From Cycas panzhihuaensis (taxonomy: Eukaryota > Cycadophyta), in NCBI GenBank assembly GCA_023213395.1, contig CM041465.1:201817741-201881740 (forward strand): a stretch of DNA of 64,000 nucleotides, read 5' to 3'. Shown here piece after piece: positions 43,337 to 55,011 of this stretch; within the stretch, counting starts at the first letter, position 1; the number at the start of each line of letters is the position of its first letter. The notes under the pieces were generated by a model. That model was not told the DNA's origin. It was given only the letters and a program-made list of their open reading frames with translations, and did not search any database. The position numbers were made by a program, and so were the translations under genes.

Positions 43337-43889
43337 TGTTAAACCTTATGTTTACATGTTAATATATTGTACTTTAATTTTCATGTAATATGTGTACTTT
43401 TTACTTTAGGGGTGACTTATCACTTCAGTGATAAAGTGCACACCCACATTCTTTCTAGTGACACAACATTGTCACTAAAGGGTCAAATGGACCCTCATGC
43501 ATTTTTGCTCACATGAGAGCCCAAAAGGACACATGTCCTACATGCAAGGCATGTACCTTGGATGTTTGACACTTGTCAAACATCCAAGGCCCTAGGTCTC
43601 TCATTTCACTCTATATAATGAGACCTCTTCTCATTGTCTCATAAGAGAGTTAGAGCTGTATTGTTATGCTGTTAGTTTGCTAATCAAATTGTTCATTCTT
43701 TGGATGTTGGACCAATTCCAACTCCACATATTGGGTATCATTTTCTCTTGCTCCTTCATTTGTGCTTTGTCTCTTTGCTCTCTATTTTCCTTGAGATTAT
43801 TATACTTGTTTGTATTTGTGCAACTAGAACTAGAGTGATCCTAGTTTCTAGATCTTGGGACTGTTGAGGCCATCTAGCTTCTTTTCACA
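43337..43889 (+). repeat. 5' LTR of copia J
   Basis: TGTTAAACC...TTTTCACA. The palindrome at 43417-43434 has one base changed. The hairpin 43560-43570/43575-43585 has a perfect 11-bp stem. TATA box at 43612-43618. Confidence 0.95.
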
Positions 43890-43891
43890 TT

Positions 43892-43903
43892 TGGTATCAG
43901 AGC
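43892..43903 (+). promoter_or_regulatory. tRNA-iMet primer-binding site of J
   Basis: Exact TGGTATCAGAGC, two bases after the LTR, as in B. Confidence 0.9.
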
Positions 43904-44537
43904 AAGAGGAGACTAGCTACCTGCTACAGTTTGCAATGCTCAAGGAGATTTTAAAAGCTACAAACCCTTGGTGACGACAACCGCACTCAAGGCGATCCAA
44001 GGTTTGTTTTGAAGTTTTTATTGCAGGTTCAAGCATTTTGGAGCTACATTTACAGGCTGGAGCAAGTATTTTTCAAATCTGAATTTTTTTTTTCAGACTT
44101 TTATCAAGAGTGCAACACTCATTGTTTTCCAAAAACAGTGATTTTCTCTAATTTTTTGTAAATTCAAGGCAGATCTCAGGAGTTACATGTGTTTTTGACT
44201 GGAAATCAGTTTTTTTAATCACTCCATTCAGACTACACTTTATTTACAAACATTCCTCACTATTTTGGACCATTTTTTTAAATTGCAGAGCAATTTTCTT
44301 GATAAAAATTGGTCATTTCTACTGGTTTCTACTAGCTGCTCTCTATCTAACTTTCACTGCAGACTTCTGGAGGTGTAGCAAACCCTGCGTGGGTCCCATG
44401 GAGCTACTCAAGTGATCGTACGTCACTCACAAGGCCGTACAACAGTCCAGCATCTGCACAATCAGGCGCCTTTGAAAGGACCTCTTTACTCTGTTCTCTT
44501 TGCACAGAGCACAGAACGTTCTCAGATTTGATCGTTT

Positions 44538-44950
44538 TCCATGATTTGTCTCCCTTTATGAGAGTTGTTTTCATACTTAAAGAGTTGTTTTCATACTTAA
44601 AGAGCTATTTTTCCGTGATTTGTCTCCCTTTATGAGAGCTGTTTTCATACTTAAAGAGTTGTTTTCATACTTAAAGAGTTGTTTTTCCATGATTTGTCTC
44701 CCTTTATGAGAGCTGTTTTCATACTTAGAGAGTTGTTTTCATACTTAAAGAGTTGTTTTCATACTTAAAGAGCTATTTTTTCCATGATTTGTCTCCCTTT
44801 ATGAGAGTTGTTTTCATACTTAAAGAGCTGTTTTCATACTTAAAGAGTTGTTTTCATACTTTATAAGAGTTGTTTTTCATACTTAAAGAGCTGTTTTCAT
44901 ACTTAAAGAGCTGTTGTCATACTTAAAGAGCTGTTTTCATACTTAAATCT
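44538..44950 (+). repeat. Higher-order minisatellite in J's leader
   Basis: A ~21-bp unit, gttttcatacttaaagag(t/c)t, occurs about 14 times. It is grouped by a longer phrase, tgatttgtctccctttatga, that recurs about every 75-95 bp (near 44540, 44615, 44690 and 44785). This gives a two-level repeat. Confidence 0.9.
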
Positions 44951-44982
44951 GCTATTTATGTTGAGTTTTGTGTCTGCTGAAC

Positions 44983-45150
44983 TGCCAAAAGCCTTTATTT
45001 CTATCTGAATCACAAAAGCCTTTATTTCATGCATTGAATCAAAAGGCTTTATTTCTCGCTGAACCGCCAAAAGGCTTTATTTACATCTGTTGAATCGCCA
45101 AAGGCTTTATTTACGTATCTTGAATTGCCAAAAGCTTTATTTCGCGCTTT
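44983..45150 (+). repeat. Second tandem array in J's leader
   Basis: About six copies of a ~30-bp unit built on gccaaaaggctttattt followed by a variable ...tgaat tail. Confidence 0.85.
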
Positions 45151-46482
45151 TAGCTGCAAAGACAGTGAAATGTGTTTAAAAGCAAAAAGCATCGCATCTT
45201 GGATCCATCACATTTTGTGCTATAGGCATTCATGAAATTGACTTTGTACTGCATGCTATTTTCTGAAGCTACATGCTACATGGTAAACGCTTGCTGAATA
45301 AGATAAAGCAAGTATACAACAGCTGAATACAGAGCTCTTCTATGGCATTTTCAAGGTTTTTGTCTTGACATGTACTGTTAATTGACTCCTCTATCGAATT
45401 ATATGCTGCAAAAAAAATACACATTTCAACCTATGCTTGTTTTGGCTCTTAAAAGTTTTAACACTTAGTTATTTTTTGAACAAGTTTTAATTGACTTTAA
45501 GAGAAGTGATTTCAAGTGTTTTTCATATCAAAAAAGTGATATTTATCACTAATTTTTAAACACTTTTAAGGCACCTTGCATGGTGACCTAATAACCCTTA
45601 GTCTCAAAGAGGGTTCAAAACACTTTGTACTTAATAAAAATCACTTCTTCTTCTTATCGTTGGGACTAATTTAAAGTCCCAACACTTGGTGCTTGATGTC
45701 CATTTTCATGCAAGTGGTTCTCTTGCCTTCACTTTTTCAGCATTAAAAGGAACTCACTTGTATCTTCATCACAAGTTTTGCATTACTTCTTTCAGTACTT
45801 AAGCTCTTTTTTCAAAAGTACTTTGCAAAACTTATTGTAATCAAGCATTTGGTTTCTTACTTGGATCAACAAAGCACTACATTTTTCATTAAAGTGCTCA
45901 TTGTAAAAACACTTCTAGTGTTTATATTGATGTACTTACATTGCTTCCTCTTGAAGCCACTTTCATTGTAAAGCTTAAATCAAAGCATTTTTTCATAAGT
46001 ACATTTTCCAAGCAAAAAGAAATCTAAGTTCACTTTAAAATCTGCTAAAAGGTGACTTAAAATCTGTTGGAGAGGCCCGAAAAAGGTTCAAACCTTGCCT
46101 CTAAATTAACCTTAAGCTTGGTGCATTCCCTAGGGGACCAACCGACCGATTGCGGTAACGACAATTAAGGTTGGTTGAGGGAAAGGAGGTTTGAAAAGGG
46201 TGTTATTGGGGCTGTGAATCCCAGGGAAAGCATGGTACGCCCATGCAGATCAACCCTACCTGCCTTGTCCTAGATTTAACTTGGCCAACTATTGGATCTC
46301 CTCTATAAGATCAAAGTTGGACCAACTCTATAGCCTAGTCCTCCACCCCTCATTATTCCATTCAGTTGTTGGATCTTCTAGTAAGATCAGGACTGTTGGT
46401 TTCGTTAGAAGGTGGAACTTAAGCGACGAAAGCTTTGAGTTTCCAGGTTATCTGCTAGCTTCAAGCTTTTATAAACTGAAAC

Positions 46483-47460
46483 ATGGCTGCTATAAACATG
46501 CTAAATGCATGCACCATTCGATTAACAGGACAAGATAATTATCAAGAATGGAAGAGACTCACTCAGAACTTGCTAATCATGAACGAATTTTGGAGTTATG
46601 TTTCTGGGAGATTACCTCGACCAAAGACCGTTATCAATGGCGATGATACTGTGGAACCTGATGATGCTTTACTTGTTGCTTGGGAAGCCAAAGATGAAAT
46701 CGCTTTGGCATTCCTTCACATGATTTTTGATGTGCATGTAGATCAGAATATTGCTTGTGCTAAAACTTCTAAGGAAGCTTGGGACACTTTGTCCTCATTG
46801 TATGAAAGGCGAGATCAAGCTCGCATTTTAATGGTTAAGGCAAAATTGTATTCTGTTAAGTTTGTCAAGCCCATGTCGGCTTTTCTTTCCTCCATCAAGG
46901 AGGTATGTAATGAACTGAATACACTTGGTAGTCCAGCTACAAGGGATGAATTGATCACATCCATCACCAAAGCCTTACCCAAGGACTACAATGGCTTCAT
47001 TTCGTCTACTACAAGAGATGGTTCTCTCAAAACTATGACATTCAACGAATTTGAAAGTCTGCTACTTCAAGAAGAACAAATCTACACTAAGGATAGTGAG
47101 GAGGAACCATCTACATCAGGAGCATTCACGGCCAACTCAAAGGCCAAACAACAACCCAAACCTGCACTCTCAAAGTAGTTTGGGAACATAAACATTGGGC
47201 CTTCAAGGACCAATGCTGTATGTCATTATTGTGGCAAACCTGGCCACATAGCACCTGATTGTAGAAAAAAGAAGGCAGATCTATGCCGGCAGCAGCAGCC
47301 ACATCATCCGAATCAGCGACAACAGCAGCCATGTTAGCAGTACCATAATGCGGTTTCAAAGAAGAACAACAAGAGTAAAGAAGAACCCCTCGACCAAATC
47401 GAAGTGCCTATCGAGGAGGACAAAGAGGAAGGGGGGGTTTCAGAGGTGGCAATCAATGCC
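46483..47460 (+). pseudogene. Gag with zinc knuckle of copia J
   Basis: 231 open codons from M-A-A-I-N-M, intact through the UBN2-type gag (NYQEWKRLTQNLLIMNEFW, AKDEIALAFLHMIFDVHV, ELITSITKALPKDYNGF) to PALSK. An in-frame TAG (47176-47178) follows, exactly where B has its TAG. After it comes the knuckle CHYCGKPGHIAPDC (about 47221-47262) and a Gln/His-rich tract. A frameshift near 47340 follows. Confidence 0.9.
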
Positions 47461-48960
47461 ACTTTAATCAGTTTGCAGATGAAGACAAACTGTTTTGTGC
47501 ATATCAGACATCCAAGGTTGATGAAACTTGGATTATTGATTCTGGAACTTCACAACACATGACTGCAAGTGAAGATCTCCTCACCAACATCAAGGAAGGC
47601 AAAGGTCAATCAGTGACCTTTGGGAATAATCAATCTGTCAAAATCTCAAGAGTAGGCACAATAACTCCATTTTCTTCTTCATCAAATCCTTCCTCCTCAT
47701 TTCCCGATGGCAATGCCTATTTAATACCTTCAATGGACAAAAATTTACTATCTGTTAGCAAGTTGGACAAGCAATAGATGAGTGTATTATTCCAAAACGG
47801 GAAATGTATAATCAGTGACAAAGAAGACCAAGTAGTAGCTGTTGGCTATGAGGATCAAGGCCTTTACAAGTTGGATGCAAATAATATAACACTTGATTCT
47901 GCTTACTCTGGTTCCATTGTCACTCCTTACTTGTCCAAGATGCAACTTTGGCATCAACGTCTAGGCCATTTGAGCTTAGACAATCTAAGGCAGATGATCA
48001 ACAAGAACATGGTACATGGGCTTCCTAAGATTTATGGAACAAAATGTCTTTGCGAAGCGTGCATTATGGGAACTCAGCATTGCTTGTCTTTCACTAAAGG
48101 CAAAGCATGGCGTGCATCACATCCTCTGCAGTTGGTACATTCGGATTTGTGTGGACCTATGTCCACATCATTTTTTGGAGGAGCTTTGTATTACATCTCC
48201 TTCATTGATGACTTTTCTCACAAAGTCTGGGTCTATTTCATCAAACACAAATCTGAAGCATTTTCCAAGTTCAAAGAATTCAAGCTTGAAGTGGAAAATG
48301 AGTCTGGCCATTCAATCAAAACATTAGGGACAGACAATGGAGGTGAATTTACATCAAATGAATTCACCTAACATCGCAAGGATAATGGCATTCGAGACAA
48401 TCGACGATACCTCACACTCCTCAACAAAACGGAGTCTCCGAACGACGAATGTAACTTTGGCCAATAAAGCCAAAGCTATGATGCATGCACAAGGACTCAC
48501 TCAAGCTTACTGGGCAGAAGCATTTCACACAGCTGCCTATGTGGCCAATCGCAGTCCTACTACAGTCACCAACATGACACCCGAGGAGGCATGGTCTGGC
48601 AAAAAGCCTACTGTCAGCCATTTGAGGACTTTTGGGTGCACTCCTTATATGCACATTCCCGATCAACAAAGGAAGAAATTAGACAAGCATAGTCTGAAAT
48701 GCATCTTTGTAGGATATGCCATTCACAACAAAGCCTACAAGTTGTATGATCCTATAGGGAAGAAAATGCATCTCTCAAGAGATGTCATCTTTGCTGAAGA
48801 AGATCACAAGGAGGTGCAAACAGCATCCATGCAACCTCCCATTGACAAAGGCAAGAAGATTGTTGAGGCCTTCCTTCCCTCTCAATCTTCTACACCATGT
48901 TCATCATCTCGCACTCTTTGGACCGTCTACTTCAACTGAATTTGCTCCACTTGATCCAAG
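47461..48960 (+). pseudogene. Protease and integrase of copia J
   Basis: The protease site is Asp-Ser-Gly-Thr (near 47538; DSGA in B). A TAG at 47775-47777 replaces a Gln codon present in B. GAG-pre-integrase has LWHQRLGHLSLDNLRQM and CEACIMGTQH. The integrase core keeps HSDLCGPM and TDNGGEF, then is broken by small deletions at about 48368-48450 around the Glu region (NGVSE). It resumes with KAKAMMHAQGLTQAYWAEAFH and LRTFGCTPYMHIPD. Confidence 0.88.
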
Positions 48961-49795
48961 CACTTCTTATGTTGACCAACCACTCACACCAGAAGATCTT
49001 GAGGTTCAAGTAACTTCAATTCAAAAGTTACCCAAATGGTACATACAAACAGTTCAGGACGGTCACATCATTGAAGGAAAACGTCCATCTAAATATCGGC
49101 AGCAAACCAATTATGCACTTATGGCTGAAGTGCTTTCTGTGATGAGCCTTCCACTTTTGAGGAGACTTCTAAAAATGAAAATTGGAAGGCTACCATGGAT
49201 GAAGAAATCCATTCTATTAAAAAGAATGGTACTTGGAATTTGGTTGAATTGCCTAAACACAAAAAGGCAATCAGTTGCAAATGGGTCTACAAGACCAAAT
49301 TCCATTCTGATGGTTCACTTAAAAGGCAAAAGACTTGCCTTGTAGCAAAAGAATTTAAACAAAAAGAAGGCATAGACTATGAGGAAACTTTTGCACCAGT
49401 GGCGAACATGATCACCATCAGACTCATCTTGGCCTTAGCTGCTCAATGCAAATGGCCTGTTTATCAGATGGACGTGAAGAGCGCCTTTTTTAATGGCGAT
49501 CTTCAGGAGGAGGTGTATTTGGAGCAACCTCCCGGATACAAAGTACAAGGCAAGGATCATTTTGTATACATTGCGACAATCAAAGTGTGCTCAAGTTAGC
49601 TAAGAATCCAGTCTTTCATGCACGGACAAAACACATCGAGGATCACTATCACTTCATTAGAGAGCATGTGCAGAATGGTGAGATCAACCTTTAGTACAGA
49701 CCTACAGAGGAGCAGACAACAGACATCTTTACCAAGTCTTTTGGTAGAGAAAAGTTTGTAAAATTCAGAGATGGTCTTGGTGTTCGACTTAACAT
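48961..49795 (+). pseudogene. Fused RT N-terminus and RNase H C-terminus of copia J
   Basis: RT runs MDEEIHSIKKNGTWNLVELPKHKKA, EGIDYEETFAPVANM and VYQMDVKSAFFNGDLQEEVYLEQPPGYK. At about 49567 it jumps to CDNQSVLKLAKNPVFHARTKH-like RNase H sequence. The RT active site (YVDD in B at 21882) is gone. Compared with B about 0.87 kb is missing (B 21727 to about 22605). A short gtat-like identity sits at the joint. Confidence 0.88.
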
Positions 49796-49814
49796 TGTAA
49801 ACAATAAGGGGCGG

Positions 49815-50366
49815 TGTTAAACCTTATGTTTACTTGTTAAGATATTGTACTTTAATTTTCATGTAATATGTGTACTTTTTACTTTAGGGGTGACTTATCA
49901 CTTAAGTGATAAAGTGCACACTCACATTCTTTTTAGTGACACAATGTTGTCACTAAAGGGTCAAATGGACCTTCATGCATTTTTGCTCACATGAGAGCCC
50001 AAAAGGACACATGTCCTACATGCAAGGCATGTATCTTGGATGTTTGACACTTGTCAAACATCCAAGGCCCTAGGTCTCTCATTTCACTCTATATAATGAG
50101 ACCTCTTCTGATTATCTCATAAGAGAGTTGGAGCTGTATTGTTATGCTGTCAATTTGCTAATCAAACTGTTCATTCTTTGGAGGTTGGACCAATTCCAAC
50201 TCCACATATTGGTATCATTTTCTCTTGCTCCTTCATTTGTGCCTTGTCTCTTTGCTCTCTATTTTCTTTGAGATTATTATACTTGTTTGTATTTGTGCAA
50301 CTAGAACTAGAGTGATCCTAGTTTCTAGATCTTGGGACTGCTGAGGCCATCTAGCCTCTTTTCACA
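49815..50366 (+). repeat. 3' LTR of copia J
   Basis: 552 bp after a purine tract aaggggcgg (49806-49814). The palindrome is intact at 49895-49912. Confidence 0.95.
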
Positions 50367-51290
50367 TACAGGAGAAGGGAAAACTGCTACAATGATTTTT
50401 GATACTCTCACAGGTCATATATTCAGCCAGGAACAAAGAAATCAGAGATATGAAGAAGACTCAGAAATTGAGGAAGCTCTTATCACCAAGCTCCATTTAG
50501 GAGGCAGAGGACGAGGTCAGCTTAGTCCCAGGTTATGAGGAAGAACACCAGTGGCCTATAGGGGACGCTGGACTAAAGGAAGAGGACGAAGAAGAATGGA
50601 TAACAATCCACCTCAAGATGCAAGAGTGTGTTTTAACTGCGGAAAACCAGGTCACTTTTCAAGCAATTGTAGAGCGTTCGACGTCTATTACCATTGCGGA
50701 CAAACGAGTCATTTTCCATACTAGTGCTGCTAGAGACGAGCCGAAATTCAAAAGGGAAAGCAGCAGGTGACTGGAAATTATAGCACAGAAAAGGACACAG
50801 TAGAAGAAGAAGTCAAAAGAACCTTCATTGCATCATTAGCAGCAAATGCTAGTGCAGCAGAAAATTGGTATGTTGATTCAAGAGCTTCACATTACATGAC
50901 AGGGATTGAAGAGTGGTTTGAAGTCATCAAACCTTATGATCTGAATAAATCAGTAGAGTTAGGAGAATTTTTCTTTGCATATAAAGGGAATAGGACAAAT
51001 TGCTGCACGAAGCGATGGAGAAATTCAATGTATAGGTAATGTTTTTTTGTACCAGGGATGAAGAAGAATCTTTTGTCAGTATCTCAGTTGAGTGATAAAA
51101 AGCTAAGAACAATATTTGATAAATATGGTTATTGTTACATTTTTGATATGACAAAAGAATGGCACTATGATAGCCAAAGGAGAAAAATGTAATAGGTTGT
51201 ATAAACTTCTCTCTACTCTTGTACTGCCTGATAAAGGCCCCACAAAAATACTTTCTGATGTACAATCTCTTGTCAGAACTTAGCAATCGA
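50367..51290 (+). pseudogene. Gag end, zinc knuckles and protease of copia I
   Basis: The frame continues from 43336: TLTGHIFSQEQRNQRYEED, an Arg/Gly-rich tract, the intact knuckle CFNCGKPGHFSSNC (about 50632-50673) and a damaged second knuckle (Y-Y-H-C-G...). The protease site reads Asp-Ser-Arg-Ala near 50873 (expected DSGA). The pre-integrase region to 51290 is shifted. The paired-knuckle layout matches M and A. Confidence 0.82.
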
Positions 51291-52400
51291 TACTAATGAA
51301 ATGTGGCATTTGAAGTATGGTCATATTCCCCATGATAGGTTAGAAAAATTAAAGAAATTCAAGATGGTGAATGGCTTACCAGACATTCCTTTCAATTACT
51401 TTGTATGTAAGGGCTGCATGATGGGGAAACATCATAGGATTCCATTCTCAAAAAGCACATGGCATGCACAAAATAAGTTGGAATTGATACACACCGATCA
51501 ATGTGGTCCATTCGCGCTAATTTCAACAAATGGAGCAAGGTATTTCTTAACTATGTTCGATGATTTCTCCAGAAAAACATGGGTATATTTTCTTTCTAGT
51601 AAATCAGAAGCACTTAGCTATTTCAAAGAATTCAAGGCTGAAACTGAATTGGAAAGTAGTCAAAAAATCAAATGTATCCATTCAAATAGAGGGGGGGAAT
51701 TTGCATCTATTGAATTTCTCCATTTTTGTAAAATACATGGAATTTGTAGACAATTTACAACTGCTTATACACCTCAATCAAATGGGGTTGCAGAAAGGAT
51801 GAATAGAACAATTGTAGAAATGGCTCGATGCATGCTAAACAATAGTGAAATAGCTAAGAAATATTGGGCAGAAGTTGTACATACAGCGGTATATTTGATC
51901 AATAGAAGCCCAATTCAGTCGTTGGATAACATAACACTTGAAGAGGCCTGGACGAGACATAAGCCCGATGTAAGTCGTCTAAAAATTTTTGGTTGCAAGG
52001 CATATGTTCACATCCCTGATAAGAAAAGGACCAAGTTGGATAGTAAAAGCATAGAATGCATAATGGTTGGGTATAGTAGTCGCTCAAAAGCATACAGATG
52101 TCTCAACCCAAAAACAAACAAACTTTATGCAAGTAGGAATGTAATCTTTGATGAAAAGAGAGAATTTATTAACACAATGCCTCAAGAAGTTAGTGCAGGT
52201 GATCAAAATTCACAACCTGTTTAGTTGGAAGATAACTCAGACATTACTTCTAAAAGTATTGAGGCAGAAATTGACACTTCAGAGGACATGTCTCCAGACA
52301 ACCAACAAGCTAGTGATCCTAGCACTCACTAGTTCGATACGCAACAAGGTAGCAGTTCAAATACTCATTCCGAAGATGAAGATATCAAATTGCCACAAGA
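51291..52400 (+). pseudogene. Integrase of copia I
   Basis: An open frame of 307 codons (51301-52224). MWHLKYGHIPHDRLEKL and CKGCMMGKHHR (zinc site) are followed by HTDQCGPF (Asp), H-S-N-R-G-G-E-F (Asp to Asn at the second acid) and NGVAERMNR (Glu). INRSPIQ, TLEEAWTRHKP and FGCKAYVHIPDKKRTKL follow. It is otherwise the most complete copia integrase in the window. Confidence 0.9.
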
Positions 52401-54048
52401 ATATTCCTCAAAAAGAGTGCCAAAATGGTATTTCAAGACACTTGAGGAAACAAAAAGAGAAATACTTAAACATCGAAGCAGATCTCAGAAACCAGAAGCC
52501 TTGATTTGCTCCATCGAACCAAGTTCTTATGAAGAAACAAGCAGCTGTCAAGATTGGAAAGCAACAATGGACACAGAGATTGAGGCCATACATAGAAACA
52601 AAGCATGGGATCTGGTATCGACTCCTAAAGATAAACCCATTGTAAATTGTAAATGGGCATACAAAATAAAGGAAAAGCCAAATGGAGAAGTTGAGAAATA
52701 CAAGGCAAGATTGGTAGCAAAAGGCTACACACAGACAACTGGAATCGATTATGAAAAAACATTCTCACCAGTAGCCAAGCTGAATATAGTAAGAACTATG
52801 ATTGTGCTTGCTGCTTAAAAAGGGTGGAAGATTTATCAATGGATGTTAAAAGTGTATTCTTAAATGGAGATCTACAAGAAGAAGTGTATATGTATCAGCC
52901 AGAAGGATATATAAAACCATGTCAGGAGAATATGGTCTGTAAATTAAGAAAGGCGTTGTATGGATTCAAGCAAGCACCAAGAGCTTGGTATGCTCAGCTG
53001 AACTCATATCTAACTGAGAATGACTTCCACTGATGTGAACCAGATCATAGTCTGTATGTAAAGTGCAATCCAGGCTTAACCTCTATCATAGTGGTATATG
53101 CAGATGACATGTTGATTACTGGAGACGATGAAGATTCAATAACATTCATTAAAAGGCGGTTCGAAAAGGTTTTCAAAATGACGGATCTGGGAATGTTGCA
53201 TTACTACCTTGGAATAGAAATAGAACATAACGACCATTTTACTGTTCTTTCAGAAACTAAATATGTCAAAATTTGCTAAGCAAGTTTAAAATGGAGGGTT
53301 GTAATAGCGTCAGCACACCAATGGAAACCGGGTTTGCGTTGAGTACAAAACAAGCAGCACATCCTACTGATGCAACTTTGTACAAACAATTGGTTGGAAG
53401 CCTAATTTATCTCACAGCCACATGACCTGACATTTTATATGCAGTTGGTGTAATCTCCAAATTCATGGAAAATCCCAAAATTCCTCATTGGAATGCTGCA
53501 AAGAGAATTTTACAATATTTGAAAGGAACCATAAATCTCAGTTTGAAGTATAAAAGGGAGAACAATATACGATTCTTTGGCTTTTGCGACTGAAATTTGG
53601 AGATAGAACAGATAGAAAGTCAACATTAGGGTATTGTTTCTTCTTGGAAAAATCATTGATTTCTTGGCGCAGTAAAAAGCAACACACTGTTGCATTGTCT
53701 TCAAAAGAAGCAGAATACAAGTCAGCAGTTAATGCAGCATGTGAAGGAGTTTGGATCAGACAACTTTTGAAGGATTTAGGAGAGGAGAAAATAATGCCTA
53801 CTCAAATATTCTGTGACAATCTAAGTACAATAAAAATGACAAAAAACCCAGTGCTACATGCTAGAATAAAGCACATAGAGATACATCATCATTTCATCAT
53901 AGAAAAGTACAGAATAGAGAAATCAAGCTTTAACATTGTACTTCAGGAAACCAAACTGCTGACATCCTTACCAAATCTCTTAGCAGGGAAAACTTTATTG
54001 TCTTTAGAAATCAGTTGGGATTAAGATAGATAAAACATTAAGAGGGGG
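52390..54048 (+). pseudogene. Reverse transcriptase and RNase H of copia I
   Basis: KRVPKWYFKTLEETKREI and WAYKIKEKPNGEVEKYKARLVAKGY are followed by a small lesion near 52818. SMDVKSVFLNGDLQEEVYMYQPEGY and KALYGFKQAPRAWYAQL follow. The active site is Tyr-Ala-Asp-Asp near 53098. FKMTDLGMLHYYLGIEIE, a shift near 53278 and GSLIYLTAT come next. RNase H (53584-54024) has DRKSTLGYCFFLEKSLISW and KKQHTVALSSKEAEYKSAVNAACEG. It ends in a purine tract agaggggg before the LTR. Confidence 0.88.
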
Positions 54049-54256
54049 TGTAAAAGGTAATGTTTTATCTAGGGCTATGGTATATGACAAAGTATTTTGT
54101 AAGGGTCTCACATCTTTCCCCCTTTCTCTCTCAAAGTGACAAGTGGCACCATCCTGTTGAGCGGTTTCCATTTGCACCTTCTCTACAACTGTATATATAG
54201 ACAAATGATTGATCAATAAAGTAGAGAGAATTCCTCCATTATTTTGAATCTTTACA
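54049..54256 (+). repeat. 3' LTR of copia I
   Basis: 208 bp, tgtaaaagg...tctttaca. TATA-like tgtatatatag near 54190. No 5' copy is present in the window. Confidence 0.85.
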
Positions 54257-54651
54257 GGTTTCCTATTTATATGCAGAATCCTCAAGAACCACATTGGGTT
54301 GCAGTGAAGCAGATTTTGAAGTACTTGAAAGGGACACTTAATCTTGGTCTTGAATACCTTTGTGGTGGAGAGAGAAAGTTGTATAGCTACACTGATGCTG
54401 ATTGGGGAGAAGACTTTGATGATCGAAAATCCACTACTAGATATATCTTAGTGTTGGTAATGGAATTGTTTCGTGGCAGTCTAAAAAACAACAAACAATG
54501 ACGTTATCTTTTACAGAGGCAGAATATCAAGGACTCAGTGTTGGTGCAAAAAACGTTGTATGGTTGCAGGGTCTCTTGGAAGTTCTTGGAATATCAAATG
54601 GCAACCTAATTATTTTTGTTGATAATTAAAGTACCATTTGCTTGTCAAAGA
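54257..54651 (+). pseudogene. Copia RNase H remnant (element K)
   Basis: Reads MQNPQEPHWVAVKQILKYLKGTLNLGLEYL, DADWGEDFDDRKSTTRY and (shifted) KKQQTMTLSFTEAEYQGLSVGA-like sequence, closely similar to E (7022-7300). It starts right after I's LTR and is cut by L at aaaga (54647-54651). It was probably the target of both I and L. Confidence 0.8.
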
Positions 54652-55004
54652 TATAGAAATATTTAATAGAGATCATTCAATATCAAGAACAATGGAACAA
54701 GTATCATGAACATAATGAAGATAGGATTAACTCAAAATTATAATGTCTACATCACAATGACACCACAACAATAACACTACAATAATCTCCATCTTGACTC
54801 AATGTGTACTACTCTGCCTTATTCACTTATATATACATCATAAGTGAGAATATGTAAGATGAGGTGAGTTACATTTGGGACTATTAACCTCTAGCACAAC
54901 TAATAACATAACGCCTATTAATTGATTAATAACCTATAGACCAATTACTTGCACAAATGTGCATTACAACAACATTATAATATATGACCCTCTAAAGTCT
55001 AGCA
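54652..55004 (-). repeat. 3' LTR of element L
   Basis: 353 bp, strongly similar to 63654-64000. On the - strand it starts TGCTAGACTTTAGAGG. Confidence 0.88.
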
Positions 55005-55011
55005 GCTCTGC

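Larger units (their letters stand above)
43904..46482 (+). other. Long leader of copia J with two minisatellites
   Basis: About 2.6 kb without a supported ORF. It contains two tandem arrays (listed separately) that are absent from B's leader. The part from about 45430 on aligns with B. Confidence 0.8.
43337..50366 (+). mobile_element. Ty1/copia element J, same family as B, internally deleted
   Basis: 7,030 bp, LTRs of 553 and 552 bp, flanked by aacag and tacag (one change). Alignment to B is colinear through gag, protease, integrase and the start of RT. A deletion at about 49567 then removes most of RT and the first part of RNase H. About 21 LTR differences by eye (near 4%). Confidence 0.95.

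Noticed and set aside
44538-44950. Regular short repeats resembling a CRISPR array
   Set aside because: Units are nearly contiguous without unique spacers and lie in a plant retrotransposon leader.
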